From Caulobacteraceae bacterium (GTDB taxonomy: Bacteria > Pseudomonadota > Alphaproteobacteria > Caulobacterales > Aquidulcibacteraceae), in NCBI GenBank assembly GCA_009773335.1, contig WRPF01000035.1:1-32049 (forward strand): a stretch of 32,049 nt of DNA. The letters run 5' to 3'. The position numbers and the translations under genes are program-made. Every line of letters starts with the position of its first letter. Position 1 is the stretch's first letter. The notes beneath the pieces are model-generated. The model was not told the DNA's origin. It saw only the letters and a program-made list of their open reading frames with translations, and ran no database searches. Below are positions 1 through 8,121 of this stretch, in pieces.

Positions 1-1
1 C

Positions 2-1099
2 GCCGCGGCGCTGGCGGAGTCCGCGACCAAGCGCGAGACGCTGGAGGCGCTCGGCATGCACGAGGCTTGGGCGGCGCGGGTGCAATCGCTTGCCGTGGAG
101 GCCGCGCAACGGCGCCGTCGCGAGACGATGGCGGAAGCCGCCAGCGATGCTGCTTCGCACGCCGTCACGTCGCTTGCGGTGATCGCCGCACTATGGCTTG
201 GCGCAGCACAGATCACGACCGGCGCGATGACGATCGGCGGCGTGGTTGCGGCGTTGATGGTGGTGTGGCGCGCGATTGCGCCGGTGGAGATGCTCTTCCG
301 CGCACGCGGCGCGGTCGGCGATGCGGGGCGGACCCTGCGCAAGGCGGCGGGCGCTTCGCGGCACGACAGGCGCGCGCGCGAGTCGCATCACTCGCCGCAT
401 CGCTTCGAGGGTCGCATCGCCGCGCGCGGCCTGGTTGTGCGCCACGAAGCGGCGACGGCGCCGGCGCTGCGCGGAATCAGCTTCGATGTGGCGCCGGGTG
501 AAACGGTGGCGATCTGCGGACCGGCGAGTTCGGGCCGGTCGACGTTGCTGATGGCGCTGCTCGGGCTGCAGCCTTCGGAATCGGGAACGATCGCGTTTGA
601 TGGCCGTGACCTGCGCGGACTTGACCGGGGCTCGCTGCGGGTATCGGCGGCGTATGCGCCGCAGCGTGTCTCGCTGTTCCACGGCACCGTTGCGCAGAAC
701 ATACGCCTCATGGCGCCGGGCGCCGACGACGCACTCGTGGAAGCGGCCCTGCGCGAAGCAGGCGTGGTCCTGCCGCATCGGGCGCTGCCGCAGGGCGTCG
801 ACACGCGCCTGAAGCGCGGCGGCGTCGGCCAGATCGACGAAAGCCTACGCGTGCGGATCATGCTGGCGGGGCTCTACGCCAAGCGCGCGCCGATCCTGCT
901 GCTGGACGATCCCGGCGCCTTCCTCGATCGTGACGGCGACCGCGCGTTCGTCGCGCAGCTCGAACGCCTGCGCGGCGTCGCCACCGTGCTGCTCGTCACC
1001 AACCGCCCCAGCCACATGCGCGCGTGCTCACGCATCATCCGGCTCGAGCACGGGATGATCGTCACGGACGGGCCTACGGAAAAGGTGCTGGGCGGTTAA
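2..1099 (+). CDS. ABC exporter subunit with degenerate ATPase domain (5' end missing)
   Basis: The reading frame is open from base 2, so the gene starts outside the window. What remains is the last part of an exporter transmembrane domain followed by a nucleotide-binding domain. The stretch with ITTGAMTIGGVVAALMVVWRAIAPVE resembles the final membrane segment of PrtD/HlyB-type type I secretion ATPases. Numbering from the ATG at 56, the Walker A is GPASSGRST (residues 155-163) with Arg161 instead of Lys. The Q-loop Gln203 is kept. The LSGGQ signature position reads IDESL. Walker B reads LLLDDP, with Asp285 in place of the catalytic Glu. The H-loop His is Asn316. Such subunits normally pair with an intact ATPase, which would be expected just upstream. 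The TAA stop overlaps the stop of the convergent haemoglobin gene in the palindrome TTAA. The family is fairly sure; the substrate is unknown. Confidence 0.85.
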   Translation, partial: AAALAESATKRETLEALGMHEAWAARVQSLAVEAAQRRRRETMAEAASDAASHAVTSLAVIAALWLGAAQITTGAMTIGGVVAALMVVWRAIAPVEMLFRARGAVGDAGRTLRKAAGASRHDRRARESHHSPHRFEGRIAARGLVVRHEAATAPALRGISFDVAPGETVAICGPASSGRSTLLMALLGLQPSESGTIAFDGRDLRGLDRGSLRVSAAYAPQRVSLFHGTVAQNIRLMAPGADDALVEAALREAGVVLPHRALPQGVDTRLKRGGVGQIDESLRVRIMLAGLYAKRAPILLLDDPGAFLDRDGDRAFVAQLERLRGVATVLLVTNRPSHMRACSRIIRLEHGMIVTDGPTEKVLGG

Positions 1100-1476
1100 C
1101 GGCTGCGCATCGCGTCGGCGATGCGCGTGAAGGCCGGCTGCAGCAGTTCGCGTGCGTCGGGCGATGCAACGGTTTCCTCGATCGCGCGGCTCATGCAGTC
1201 GAGCCACTGGTCGCGTTCGGCCTCGCCGATGGGCAGGCGGCGGTGAAGGCTCATGATACACGGCGCGTCGTCACGCTCGAACCAGTCACGCGGGCCGCCG
1301 GTCCAGCCGCGCAGGAAGCCGTAGAGGTTCTCGGTGATCGGCGTGAGGTCGTCGTCGTGCATGCCGCGGATGGTCGCCGCTTCGGGGCGCGCGGCCATGA
1401 TCTCGTAGAAGCGCGTCGCCAGCCGGCGCAGGCCCTCGTCGCCGCCGAGCTGCTGGTAGGGGGTCGGATCGCTCAT
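1096..1476 (-). CDS. group II truncated haemoglobin
   Basis: A 126-residue protein, the usual length for a truncated (2-on-2) globin. It opens with YQQLGGDEGLRRL, typical of the family. Tyr24 fits the B10 distal tyrosine, His78 in SLHRRLPIGEAERDQW fits the proximal F8 haem ligand, and Trp91 fits the group II G8 tryptophan. Group II members bind oxygen tightly and are linked to oxygen, NO or peroxide chemistry; the exact role here is not known. It lies downstream of the aldehyde dehydrogenase on the same strand, with a hairpin between them, so it probably has its own promoter. A TAGGAT box sits 8 nt before the ATG (1485-1490) and there is no clear ribosome-binding site. Confidence 0.9.
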   Translation of the reverse strand: MSDPTPYQQLGGDEGLRRLATRFYEIMAARPEAATIRGMHDDDLTPITENLYGFLRGWTGGPRDWFERDDAPCIMSLHRRLPIGEAERDQWLDCMSRAIEETVASPDARELLQPAFTRIADAMRSR

Positions 1477-1539
1477 GGCATTTGATCCTAGAGCCCGGGG
1501 AGCCCGCGGATTTGATCTCGATCAGGGCGGACATGGAAA

Positions 1540-1561
1540 CAGCCGCGGCGAACCGCGGCTG
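1540..1561 (-). terminator. hairpin terminator after the aldehyde dehydrogenase gene
   Basis: A perfect 9-bp inverted repeat (CAGCCGCGG / CCGCGGCTG) encloses a 4-nt loop that reads TTCG on the minus strand. It is followed on that strand by TTTCC. It starts 28 bases past the dehydrogenase stop, as expected for an intrinsic terminator, although the T-tract is short. Confidence 0.6.
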
Positions 1562-1589
1562 CTTCCGTAAATCGATCGTGGAGCCGCGC

Positions 1590-3008
1590 TTACGCCGCGC
1601 CCATCACGGCTTTCACTTCGAGGAAGTCCTCGAAGCCGAACTCGCCCCACTCGCGGCCGTTGCCGGACTGCTTGTAGCCGCCGAACGGGGCGTTGAAGTC
1701 GGCGCCCGCGCCGTTGAGGTGGACGTTGCCGGTGCGCAGTTTCGCCGCGACCGCCTTGGCGTGCGCCGGTTCGCCGGAGACATAGCCGGAGAGGCCGTAC
1801 ACGGTGTCGTTGGCCTGGCGGACCGCTTCCTCTTCGGTGTCATACGGCAGGATGCAGAGCACCGGCCCGAAGATTTCCTCGCGCGCGATGGTCATGTCGT
1901 TGGTGACGTTCGCGAACACCGTCGGGCGGACATAGTAGCCACGGTTCACACCGGGCGGGCGTCCGACACCGCCGGTCACCAGCGTCGCGCCCTCGTCGAT
2001 CCCTTTCTGGATCAGCGCCTGCACTTTCTGGAACTGGTTGGCGTTGGAGAGCGGGCCCATCGGGCGGCCGTCGCCATCGACGCCGAACGTCACGCCTTCA
2101 GCGACGCCCTTGGCGATCGCCGCCGCCTGGTCCTGCTTGCCGCGCGGCACGAACATGCGCGAGGGCGCGTTGCAGGACTGACCGCTGTTGACGGTCATCG
2201 TGGCCATGCCGCCCGCAACCGCGGAGTTCAGGTCCGCATCTTCCAGGATGATATTGGCGCTCTTGCCGCCCAGTTCCTGCGCGACGCGCTTGACCGTTTC
2301 GGCAGCGTTCTTGGCGACCATGATGCCGGCGCGCGTGGAACCGGTGAAGCTCATCATGTCGACGCCCGGGTGCTTCGACAGCGCTTCGCCGACGCCCGGA
2401 CCATCGCCGTTGACGAGGTTGAACACGCCCTTGGGCACGCCCGCCTCATGCAGAATCTCGGCGAAGATGATCGCGTTGAGCGGAGAGAGTTCCGACGGCT
2501 TCAGCACCATCGTGCAGCCGGCGGCGAGCGCGGGCGCGACCTTGCAGGCGATCTGGTTGATCGGCCAGTTCCACGGCGTGATGAAGCCGCACACGCCAAC
2601 GGGCTCATAGCGCAGAAGCGTCGAGCCGCGCACGTCTTCGAACTTGTAGTTCTTCAGCACCTCGAGCGTGTTGGCGAAGTGGCCGAGACCGGCCGGCGCC
2701 TGGGCGGCCTTCGCGAGCCAGAGCGGCGCGCCCATTTCGGACGAGATCGCCTCGGCGACATCGTTCATGCGCTTCTGGTAGACGCCGATGATCGCGCCGA
2801 GCAGCGCCATGCGCTCTTCGCGCGAGGTGAACTGGAAGGTCTCGAAGGCGCGCTGCGCGGCGGCGACGGCCTTGTCCACGTCGGCGGCGCCGCCGAGGGA
2901 GATCTTCGCGATCGGCTCTTCGTTGGCCGGGTTGATGACCTCGTGGGTCCGCGGGGTCGCCGGCGCGACCCACTGGCCGTCGATGTAGAAATTCAGGTGT
3001 TCGCGCAT
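1590..3008 (-). CDS. NAD(P)-dependent aldehyde dehydrogenase
   Basis: 472 residues, full length for the ALDH superfamily, oxidising an aldehyde to the acid. Visible motifs are the PWNWP segment with catalytic Asn147, Lys170 in the cofactor pocket, the Rossmann turn FTGSTRAG (221-228), the general base Glu245 in QELGGKS and the nucleophile Cys279 in NSGQSCNAPSR. The open frame extends 37 codons further upstream, but I start at the ATG at 3008 because GGAGG lies 6 nt before it and MREHLNFYIDGQW is a typical ALDH N-terminus. It is divergent from the Tas-type reductase, which could act on related carbonyl compounds. The substrate cannot be read from the sequence. Confidence 0.93.
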   Translation of the reverse strand: MREHLNFYIDGQWVAPATPRTHEVINPANEEPIAKISLGGAADVDKAVAAAQRAFETFQFTSREERMALLGAIIGVYQKRMNDVAEAISSEMGAPLWLAKAAQAPAGLGHFANTLEVLKNYKFEDVRGSTLLRYEPVGVCGFITPWNWPINQIACKVAPALAAGCTMVLKPSELSPLNAIIFAEILHEAGVPKGVFNLVNGDGPGVGEALSKHPGVDMMSFTGSTRAGIMVAKNAAETVKRVAQELGGKSANIILEDADLNSAVAGGMATMTVNSGQSCNAPSRMFVPRGKQDQAAAIAKGVAEGVTFGVDGDGRPMGPLSNANQFQKVQALIQKGIDEGATLVTGGVGRPPGVNRGYYVRPTVFANVTNDMTIAREEIFGPVLCILPYDTEEEAVRQANDTVYGLSGYVSGEPAHAKAVAAKLRTGNVHLNGAGADFNAPFGGYKQSGNGREWGEFGFEDFLEVKAVMGAA

Positions 3009-3154
3009 GGTTTTCCTCCGGGGTGTTCCCGGAAGGCATAACGCCGCGACGGCATTTCGGGAAGCGGCGTTCCGCGAGTTGGGATTCACGTTACGTAAGC
3101 TTCCGGCCGGCCTCGGCATTTGCTACCCGCACAGCAACAGCGAGGGTTCACCAC
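3009..3154. promoter_or_regulatory. divergent promoter region, aldehyde dehydrogenase / tas
   Basis: 146 bp between two divergent starts, so promoters for both must lie here. It contains the 8-bp palindrome TTACGTAA (3091-3098), and TTCCCGGAA with a related TTTCGGGAA about 30 bp further on. The dehydrogenase SD (GGAGG) is at its left edge. I cannot assign -10/-35 boxes with confidence. Confidence 0.4.
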
Positions 3155-4234
3155 ATGCAGTATCGTCCGCTTGGCCGCACAGGCCTCCAGGTTTCCGCCG
3201 CTTGCCTCGGCACGATGATGTGGGGGGAGCAGAACGACGAAGCCTTCGCCCACGCGCAGATGGACATGTCGCTCGACCGGGGGATCAATTTCTTCGACAC
3301 GGCGGAAATGTACACCGTGCCGCCGAAGCCCGAGACGCAGGGGAACTCCGAGCGGATCATCGGGACCTGGTTCAAGGCGCGGAAGAACCGCGACAAGGTC
3401 ATCCTCGCCACCAAGATCGCCGGCCGCAGCCCGATGACATGGACGCGCCAGGGCGGCGCCTCGGCCAATGACGGCCCGCTCGATGGCGGCATGACCCGCC
3501 AGACGCGCCAGCAGATCGACTACGCGGTGAGCGCGAGCCTCAAGCGGCTGCAGACCGACTACATCGACCTCTACCAGCTTCACTGGCCTGATCGCGGCTA
3601 CGCCGGTTTCGGCTTCCACACGTACCGCGACTACGCGGACGGCGGGGAATGGGAGGCGTTCGAGAGCATCCTTGAATCGCTGGACGCCCACGTGAAGGCC
3701 GGTCGTATCCGCCACATCGGCGTCTCCAACGAAAGCCCGTGGGGCGTGATGCGGTTCCTGGCGGAGTCGGAGCGCCGAGGCCTGCCGCGGATCGCCTCGA
3801 TCCAGAACGCCTTCAGCCTCGTCAACCGCAGCTTCGAGACGGGCGGTCTTGCGGAAATCGCCATGCGCGAACAGGTGGGCCTGCTGGCGTACTCGCCGCT
3901 GGGGCAGGGCTACCTGACCGGCAAGTATCGCAATGGCGCTGTGCCCGACGGTTCACGCAAGAAGATGTTCCAGCGGCTGGGGCGCTACGAGGGCGTCGGC
4001 GCGGCAGCGGCGATCGACGCCTATTGCGACCTGGCCGCGGAGCTGGGCCTTTCGCCCGCCGCGCTTGCGCTCAAGTTCGTCGACACCCGCCCGTGGACGA
4101 CCTCGACGATCTTCGGCGCAACGACGGTCGAACAGTTCGAGACCGACATCGCCGCGTTCGAGACGCCGTGGACCGGCGAGATGCAGAAGCGTGTCGACGA
4201 GATCCACAAGGCGCGACCGAATCCGTGCCCGTGA
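3155..4234 (+). CDS. tas: Tas-type NADP(H)-dependent aldo/keto reductase
   Basis: 359 residues, close in length and in sequence to E. coli Tas as I remember it. The shared stretch LGTMMWGEQNDEAFAHAQ, followed by INFFDTAEMYTVPPKPETQG, is characteristic. The aldo/keto reductase tetrad is complete: Asp48, Tyr53, Lys87 and His143 (QLHWP). The family reduces aldehydes or ketones with NADPH in the cytoplasm; the natural substrate of Tas is not settled. The open frame runs 44 codons further upstream, but homology begins at MQYRPLGRTG. GCGAGGG lies 8 nt before this ATG as a weak ribosome-binding site. Its stop is 5 bases from the stop of the convergent histidine kinase. Confidence 0.9.
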   Translation: MQYRPLGRTGLQVSAACLGTMMWGEQNDEAFAHAQMDMSLDRGINFFDTAEMYTVPPKPETQGNSERIIGTWFKARKNRDKVILATKIAGRSPMTWTRQGGASANDGPLDGGMTRQTRQQIDYAVSASLKRLQTDYIDLYQLHWPDRGYAGFGFHTYRDYADGGEWEAFESILESLDAHVKAGRIRHIGVSNESPWGVMRFLAESERRGLPRIASIQNAFSLVNRSFETGGLAEIAMREQVGLLAYSPLGQGYLTGKYRNGAVPDGSRKKMFQRLGRYEGVGAAAAIDAYCDLAAELGLSPAALALKFVDTRPWTTSTIFGATTVEQFETDIAAFETPWTGEMQKRVDEIHKARPNPCP

Positions 4235-4239
4235 GGGCA

Positions 4240-5610
4240 TCAGGCGGCCATGGAGAACGCCGGCGCGTCGACGGCGATTGTCAGGGTGAAGACGGACCCC
4301 GCGCCGGGCGCGCTCGTCACCGTGACGTCGCCGCCGAGCATCCGCGCGAGGCGGCGCGTGATCGCGAGTCCGAGTCCGGTGCCGCCGTACTTGCGCGTCA
4401 TCGATGCGTCGGCCTGGACGAATGGCCGGAAGAGGTTCGATATCTGGGCTGCGGTCATGCCGATGCCGGTGTCCGAGACATCCAGGCGGAGCATGGCGCC
4501 ATCGCGCGTGACGCGGAGCCCCAGGTCGCCGTTCGAGGTGAACTTGTTGGCGTTGGAGAGCAGGTTCAGCAGACATTGCCGGACGAGTATTTCGTCCGTT
4601 TCGCAGGGCAACGCGTCGTCGCAATGCACGGCGAGGCGGTTTCCATTGGCGAGGATCGCGGGCCTCATGGTCGACACCACATCGTCGACCGCCGTGCGGA
4701 TGTCGACGGTCGCGATCGTGACGTTGAAGCGCCCCGCCTCGATCTTCGACAGGTCCAGGATGTCGTTGATGAGCGAAAGCAGATGGCGCCCTGCCGACCG
4801 GATGCGCCGCGCATCGCTGGCGCTGACCTCGGAACCGCCGGCGGCGAGTTCCTCCTCAAGTATTTCCGAATAGCCGATCACCGCATTGAGCGGCGTGCGC
4901 AGCTCATGGCTCATGGTGGCGAGGAAGTCGGATTTCGCCGTGTTGGCCTGTTCCGCCTCAAGCCGGCGCGCTTCAGCCTCCGCACGAGCGGCCTCGACGC
5001 GTTCTGTCATCCGGCGGAGCTGCTTGTAGGAAGCAAAGAAGTTGGCGATGAAGCCGAGCACCGCGGCAAGAAGTCCGATGCCGGCGATCGGCGAAACGTC
5101 CCCCGTCAGGGTGCTCATCACGACGATGGGTCCGACGAGCATGAAGGCGTAGGGGCTGATCATCAGCCAGAAGAGGCGGGGCGAGTGGTAACAGACCACG
5201 GCCACGTGCAGCATCGAGCCGGCGCACGACATCGTCGCCACGACCTTGCCGCTGGCGCCGCCCATCGACCACAGCATCAGGAACGCCAGGGACCAGACGA
5301 CAGCCGCGATCGTGGTGCTCGCCGTCAGGTAGTGAACACCGACGCTGCGACGCCCGGGGCCTGCGGAGAGCAGCGCGTCGACGGCGGCGCGGTCCGCAAG
5401 CTGGGTGACGACAACCGCGGCGAACCAGCCCAGCGGCAGCCAGACCTCGCCGGTGAACAGGATGCAGAACAGCAGCAGCACGGCGGCAAGGCCTATGCGC
5501 GTGCCCAGCGTGTCGCGTCGCGCCTCCGCAACGGCGAGGAAGGCGTCAGGCGCATCGCGTGTATGGTCGGCTTCCACCCGGCTCATCCGGGAAGAGTCGC
5601 ACAAAGTCAT
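4240..5610 (-). CDS. membrane sensor histidine kinase (orphan)
   Basis: 456 residues. An N-terminal membrane domain with about five or six hydrophobic segments (roughly residues 37-193) is followed by a short coiled coil (198-225). The HisKA domain has the phospho-acceptor His235 in MSHELRTPLNAVIGYSEIL. The HATPase domain shows the N box LLNLLSNANKFTSNG, the G1 box DTGIGM (380-385), the F box LFRPFVQ and the G2 box GGTGLGL (409-415). There is no receiver domain and no response regulator next door, so the partner is elsewhere. The membrane part matches no sensor module I recognise. A second possible start is Met9 (5586); neither start has a strong ribosome-binding site. Confidence 0.9.
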   Translation of the reverse strand: MTLCDSSRMSRVEADHTRDAPDAFLAVAEARRDTLGTRIGLAAVLLLFCILFTGEVWLPLGWFAAVVVTQLADRAAVDALLSAGPGRRSVGVHYLTASTTIAAVVWSLAFLMLWSMGGASGKVVATMSCAGSMLHVAVVCYHSPRLFWLMISPYAFMLVGPIVVMSTLTGDVSPIAGIGLLAAVLGFIANFFASYKQLRRMTERVEAARAEAEARRLEAEQANTAKSDFLATMSHELRTPLNAVIGYSEILEEELAAGGSEVSASDARRIRSAGRHLLSLINDILDLSKIEAGRFNVTIATVDIRTAVDDVVSTMRPAILANGNRLAVHCDDALPCETDEILVRQCLLNLLSNANKFTSNGDLGLRVTRDGAMLRLDVSDTGIGMTAAQISNLFRPFVQADASMTRKYGGTGLGLAITRRLARMLGGDVTVTSAPGAGSVFTLTIAVDAPAFSMAA

Positions 5611-5691
5611 TCCGTCGCCCTTAAGCGCCGTGGTTAATGTCGTGTGTCTGGCAGGGTGGAAAAGCGGGCGTCGCCCGCCTTATCTAGCGGC

Positions 5692-6240
5692 ATGTCGCTT
5701 CGCCTGTTTTCCGCCCTTGATATTCCCGACGACGTCGCCGACCGGGTGCGCCCGCTCCTGCGCGGCGTGCCGGGCGCGAAGTGGCGGCCGCGGGAAAACC
5801 AGCATGTGACGCTGCGGTTCTATGGCGAGATCAGCGAGATTGCGGCCGACGATCTGGACGCAGCCCTTGGCGAAGTCGCGCTGAAGCACGGGCAATTCGA
5901 CATAAGGCTGAAAGGGGCGGGCTTCTTCGGGCGCGAGGAGCCGCATGCGCTCTGGCTCGGTCTTGAGGAGAATGCCGCGTTGCGCGCGCTTGCCGCCGAC
6001 TGTGACCGCGCGGCGCGCCGCCTGAAACTGCCCCCGCCGGAGCACAAGTTCTCGCCGCACATGACGGTGGCGTATCTCAGCGGCGCGGCGCTCGATCGCG
6101 TGATCGCCTTCGAGAAGCGCCTCGCGCTGTACGAGAGCGAGACATGGACCGTGGATGCGTTCTTCCTGCTGTCGAGCCGCGTGCGCCGGAATGCGCCGAG
6201 CCTCTATGCGGAAGAGGCGAGCTATCCGCTTGCAGGGTGA
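5692..6240 (+). CDS. thpR: RNA 2',3'-cyclic phosphodiesterase (2H family)
   Basis: 182 residues with the two HxTx motifs that define the 2H phosphoesterase fold: His38-x-Thr40 (HVTLRF) and His123-x-Thr125 (HMTVAY). Family members (formerly 2'-5' RNA ligase LigT) open 2',3'-cyclic phosphates at RNA ends. The start at MSLRLFSALDIP matches the family N-terminus; the open frame begins 16 codons earlier but that part has no homologous look. There is no ribosome-binding site. Instead TTATCT lies 6 nt before the ATG, which suggests a leaderless transcript. A strong terminator follows. Confidence 0.9.
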   Translation: MSLRLFSALDIPDDVADRVRPLLRGVPGAKWRPRENQHVTLRFYGEISEIAADDLDAALGEVALKHGQFDIRLKGAGFFGREEPHALWLGLEENAALRALAADCDRAARRLKLPPPEHKFSPHMTVAYLSGAALDRVIAFEKRLALYESETWTVDAFFLLSSRVRRNAPSLYAEEASYPLAG

Positions 6241-6249
6241 GCCGAAACA

Positions 6250-6279
6250 AAAAGCCCCGACCTTGCGGCCGGGGCTTTT
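6250..6279. terminator. bidirectional terminator between thpR and the lipoprotein gene
   Basis: AAAAGCCCC (6250-6258) pairs with GGGGCTTTT (6271-6279), with one more G-C pair inside and a 10-nt loop. The A-tract on one side and T-tract on the other let it work on both strands, which suits the convergent genes flanking it. Confidence 0.85.
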
Positions 6280-6300
6280 CCTTCAGCAATGTCGCTGAAC

Positions 6301-6822
6301 TTACGACGTGCGCGCCGGCGTCGATTGACGGCCGCGCGGCGTTTCCGGAACCGGCTCCTTCGGAGCGGCGGCCGCGCCGACCATGCAGCAGCGGGCCTTG
6401 ATCTCAAGGACGCGCGTGGCGAAACGGCAGTGCGTGTCATCCATTTCGCGCATCACCGTCGGGCCGCCCGAGCGGGTCGTGTAGCGCGACTGGGCGCAGC
6501 CGACGAGCGTGTAGCCGGCCGAGCATGAGCCCGTGTCCGTGCGGTTGAGCGTGCGGGTTTCGCAGAACACGCCGTCCTGACGCGCGAGCGCCTGGTCAGC
6601 CGTGCTTTGCGCGCGGCCGGCCGCATCGACGCCTTGTTGCGCGACAGCGCGGGTGGCGGCGTCACGGGTGACGGCGGCGGTGTTGACCTTGCAGATATCG
6701 GTGTCGGCGTTGCCTTCGATGGCGCAGTACGCTTCGAGGGACTTGTTGCCGGTGTGGCCGGTGGCGCAGGCGGCGGCGAGAGCCGCGATGCCGGCGACGA
6801 TGAGGAGACGCGTGAACTTCAT
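6301..6822 (-). CDS. Cys-rich putative lipoprotein of unknown function
   Basis: 173 residues. The N-terminus MKFTRLLIVAGIAALAAAC is a lipoprotein signal peptide with Cys19 as the likely lipidated residue, though the box (AAAC preceded by L) is not perfect. The mature part has eight further cysteines (33, 44, 87, 100, 109, 132, 145, 146), enough for several disulfides in the periplasm, and a Pro-rich basic tail. I recognise no family. The start at 6822 has AAGGGG 9 nt upstream; the open frame extends 20 codons further but the signal peptide fixes this start. The gene is convergent with thpR and has two palindromes upstream of it. Confidence 0.7.
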   Translation of the reverse strand: MKFTRLLIVAGIAALAAACATGHTGNKSLEAYCAIEGNADTDICKVNTAAVTRDAATRAVAQQGVDAAGRAQSTADQALARQDGVFCETRTLNRTDTGSCSAGYTLVGCAQSRYTTRSGGPTVMREMDDTHCRFATRVLEIKARCCMVGAAAAPKEPVPETPRGRQSTPARTS

Positions 6823-7320
6823 TGTGGTTAACCCCTTCTGGATTTCGCGGCGCACGCTAGTTTCGCAAGCGCAACGAAACAAACGCCCTCGCGTTTGAGG
6901 CGAATTCCCGCCGGTGGTGCAAACCGAAAGTCATTTCGCAGATCAGGCGAGTAAGCCGGACGATCCGCCCCCTCGACCCGAGTAATTCGTGGCAAAAAAC
7001 AAGGGTAAAAGAAAGTCTAAGAGCGCTTTCTGAACACCTTTTCATTTGGCCCAGGAGGGTTTTGCGCCGAATCGGCGGCCTTATTCGCGCCATGGCTGCG
7101 CGCGATCTGACCATTGCCTTCCGTCGCGCGCGGAACGACAGGCCGGCGTCGTGTTTCAGCTGACGGCGCCTGCCCCGTAGCGGCGAGATGTGACGATAAA
7201 TTCCAGGTGATGCCGTGCAGCCTGCCGGGTCCGGCGGTTGCGTCTCGCGCCCTGCGCCTTATCTCCGCCCCACGGCCCGCCCAATGTCGGCCTGAATTGA
7301 TCCCCGGAGACGCCCTCGTC
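6823..7320. promoter_or_regulatory. long intergenic region with two adjacent palindromes
   Basis: 498 bp without a convincing gene, between the divergent lipoprotein and secreted-protein genes. Near the lipoprotein start are GTTTCG-N9-CGAAAC (6860-6880) and, touching it, CAAACGC-CCTC-GCGTTTG (6880-6897), a perfect 7-bp inverted repeat. Either could be an operator or a hairpin in the lipoprotein mRNA. At 6965-7060 there is an AT-rich patch containing a 14-codon Lys/Arg-rich mini-ORF (GTG at 6989, TGA at 7031-7033) with no good ribosome-binding site. TTGCGT (7238-7243) and TTATCT (7259-7264), 15 bp apart, are a weak promoter candidate for the secreted protein. Confidence 0.4.
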
Positions 7321-7713
7321 ATGAACAGCCATCGCATGAACCTTGCTGTCGCCGCCGTGCTCGCCGTCGGCCTGCTTGGGGCAGGCCTCGTCGGGGCCGC
7401 CGCCATGGCCCAGGACAGCGGCGTCATCACGCTGCCGGCGCCGCCGAAGGAGCCTGAACCCGACGACGACGCCATCAACGTGCCGGGCGCGCTGGATCGT
7501 CCTGTCGCGCCGCCGGACGGCGATTTCCGTACGCCCGGTCAGCGCCGGAGTGACGCGCGCGCCTATGACCGCTGCATCAATCGCGCGGCGTCGCGCCAGT
7601 CCGACAACGCCGTCGCCAATCCCGTCGGCGCTGATCCGGAAGAATACTGCCGCTCGCGCATGGGCATGGCGAGCCGCGACTCGATCCCGGACTCCCGCCT
7701 GAAGCGGCAGTAG
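7321..7713 (+). CDS. small secreted protein of unknown function
   Basis: 130 residues. Residues 1-30 form a Sec signal peptide with a hydrophobic core (LAVAAVLAVGLLGAGLVG) and an AMA cleavage site before Gln31. The mature protein has a Pro- and acid-rich first half and a C-terminal part with Cys85 and Cys110, which could form one disulfide. The start at 7321 has GGAGA about 10 nt upstream; the open frame goes further 5' but without a sensible protein. I recognise no family. It is convergent with, and touches, the metallopeptidase gene: this stop ends at 7713 and that one begins at 7714. Confidence 0.7.
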   Translation: MNSHRMNLAVAAVLAVGLLGAGLVGAAAMAQDSGVITLPAPPKEPEPDDDAINVPGALDRPVAPPDGDFRTPGQRRSDARAYDRCINRAASRQSDNAVANPVGADPEEYCRSRMGMASRDSIPDSRLKRQ

Positions 7714-8121
7714 TCAGTCCACGCCAGCCAGTATCGCATCCATGTGATCGTCGCTCAGGCCGAAGTGGTGTCCCACTTCGTGCACGAGAACGTGCGCTAC
7801 GAGATCGCCGAGCGTGACCTCGCCGCGATCGGCCCATTCGTCGAGGATGGGGCGGCGGTAGAGGAACACCATCGGGATCAGCGCCGAAGGATCGGTCACC
7901 GACTCCCGCGTGAGATCGACGCCCGCGTAGAGGCCGGTCAGCTCAAACGGGTCTTCGATGCCGAGATCGGCGAGCACCTCTTCTTCCGCGAAGTCCTCGA
8001 TGCGGAACACCACATCCCCCGCCATGCGCGTGAACACGGACGGCAGTTTCGCCCAGGCCGTGCGGGCGATGGCGTCGAAGTCGTCGAGCGAGGGAGCGGG
8101 GAGTGGAGCGTAAGGCGTCAT
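7714..8121 (-). CDS. zincin-like metallopeptidase family protein
   Basis: 135 residues, the normal size for the small bacterial metallopeptidase (MMP-like, DUF1025) family. The zinc site is HEVGHHFGLSDDH, with His114, Glu115 and His118 as HExxH and a downstream Asp124 characteristic of this family. There is no signal peptide, so it is cytoplasmic; substrates of the family are not known. I start at the ATG at 8121 (MTPYAPLP) rather than 18 codons earlier. TAATCT lies 7 nt upstream on the coding strand (plus-strand 8129-8134) with no ribosome-binding site, again suggesting leaderless transcription. Confidence 0.85.
   Translation of the reverse strand: MTPYAPLPAPSLDDFDAIARTAWAKLPSVFTRMAGDVVFRIEDFAEEEVLADLGIEDPFELTGLYAGVDLTRESVTDPSALIPMVFLYRRPILDEWADRGEVTLGDLVAHVLVHEVGHHFGLSDDHMDAILAGVD

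Noticed and set aside
1482-3041. 519-codon open frame on the plus strand opposite the aldehyde dehydrogenase
   Set aside because: It is the antisense of a clearly homologous enzyme; the translation is Arg/His/Asp-rich with no domains, as expected of high-GC shadow frames.
3739-5637. 632-codon plus-strand frame across tas and the histidine kinase
   Set aside because: It overlaps two well-supported genes in other frames and has low-complexity composition without family motifs.
7114-7320. 69-codon upstream extension of the small secreted protein
   Set aside because: The extension has no protein-like composition, and the signal peptide starts at 7321 with a ribosome-binding site before it.
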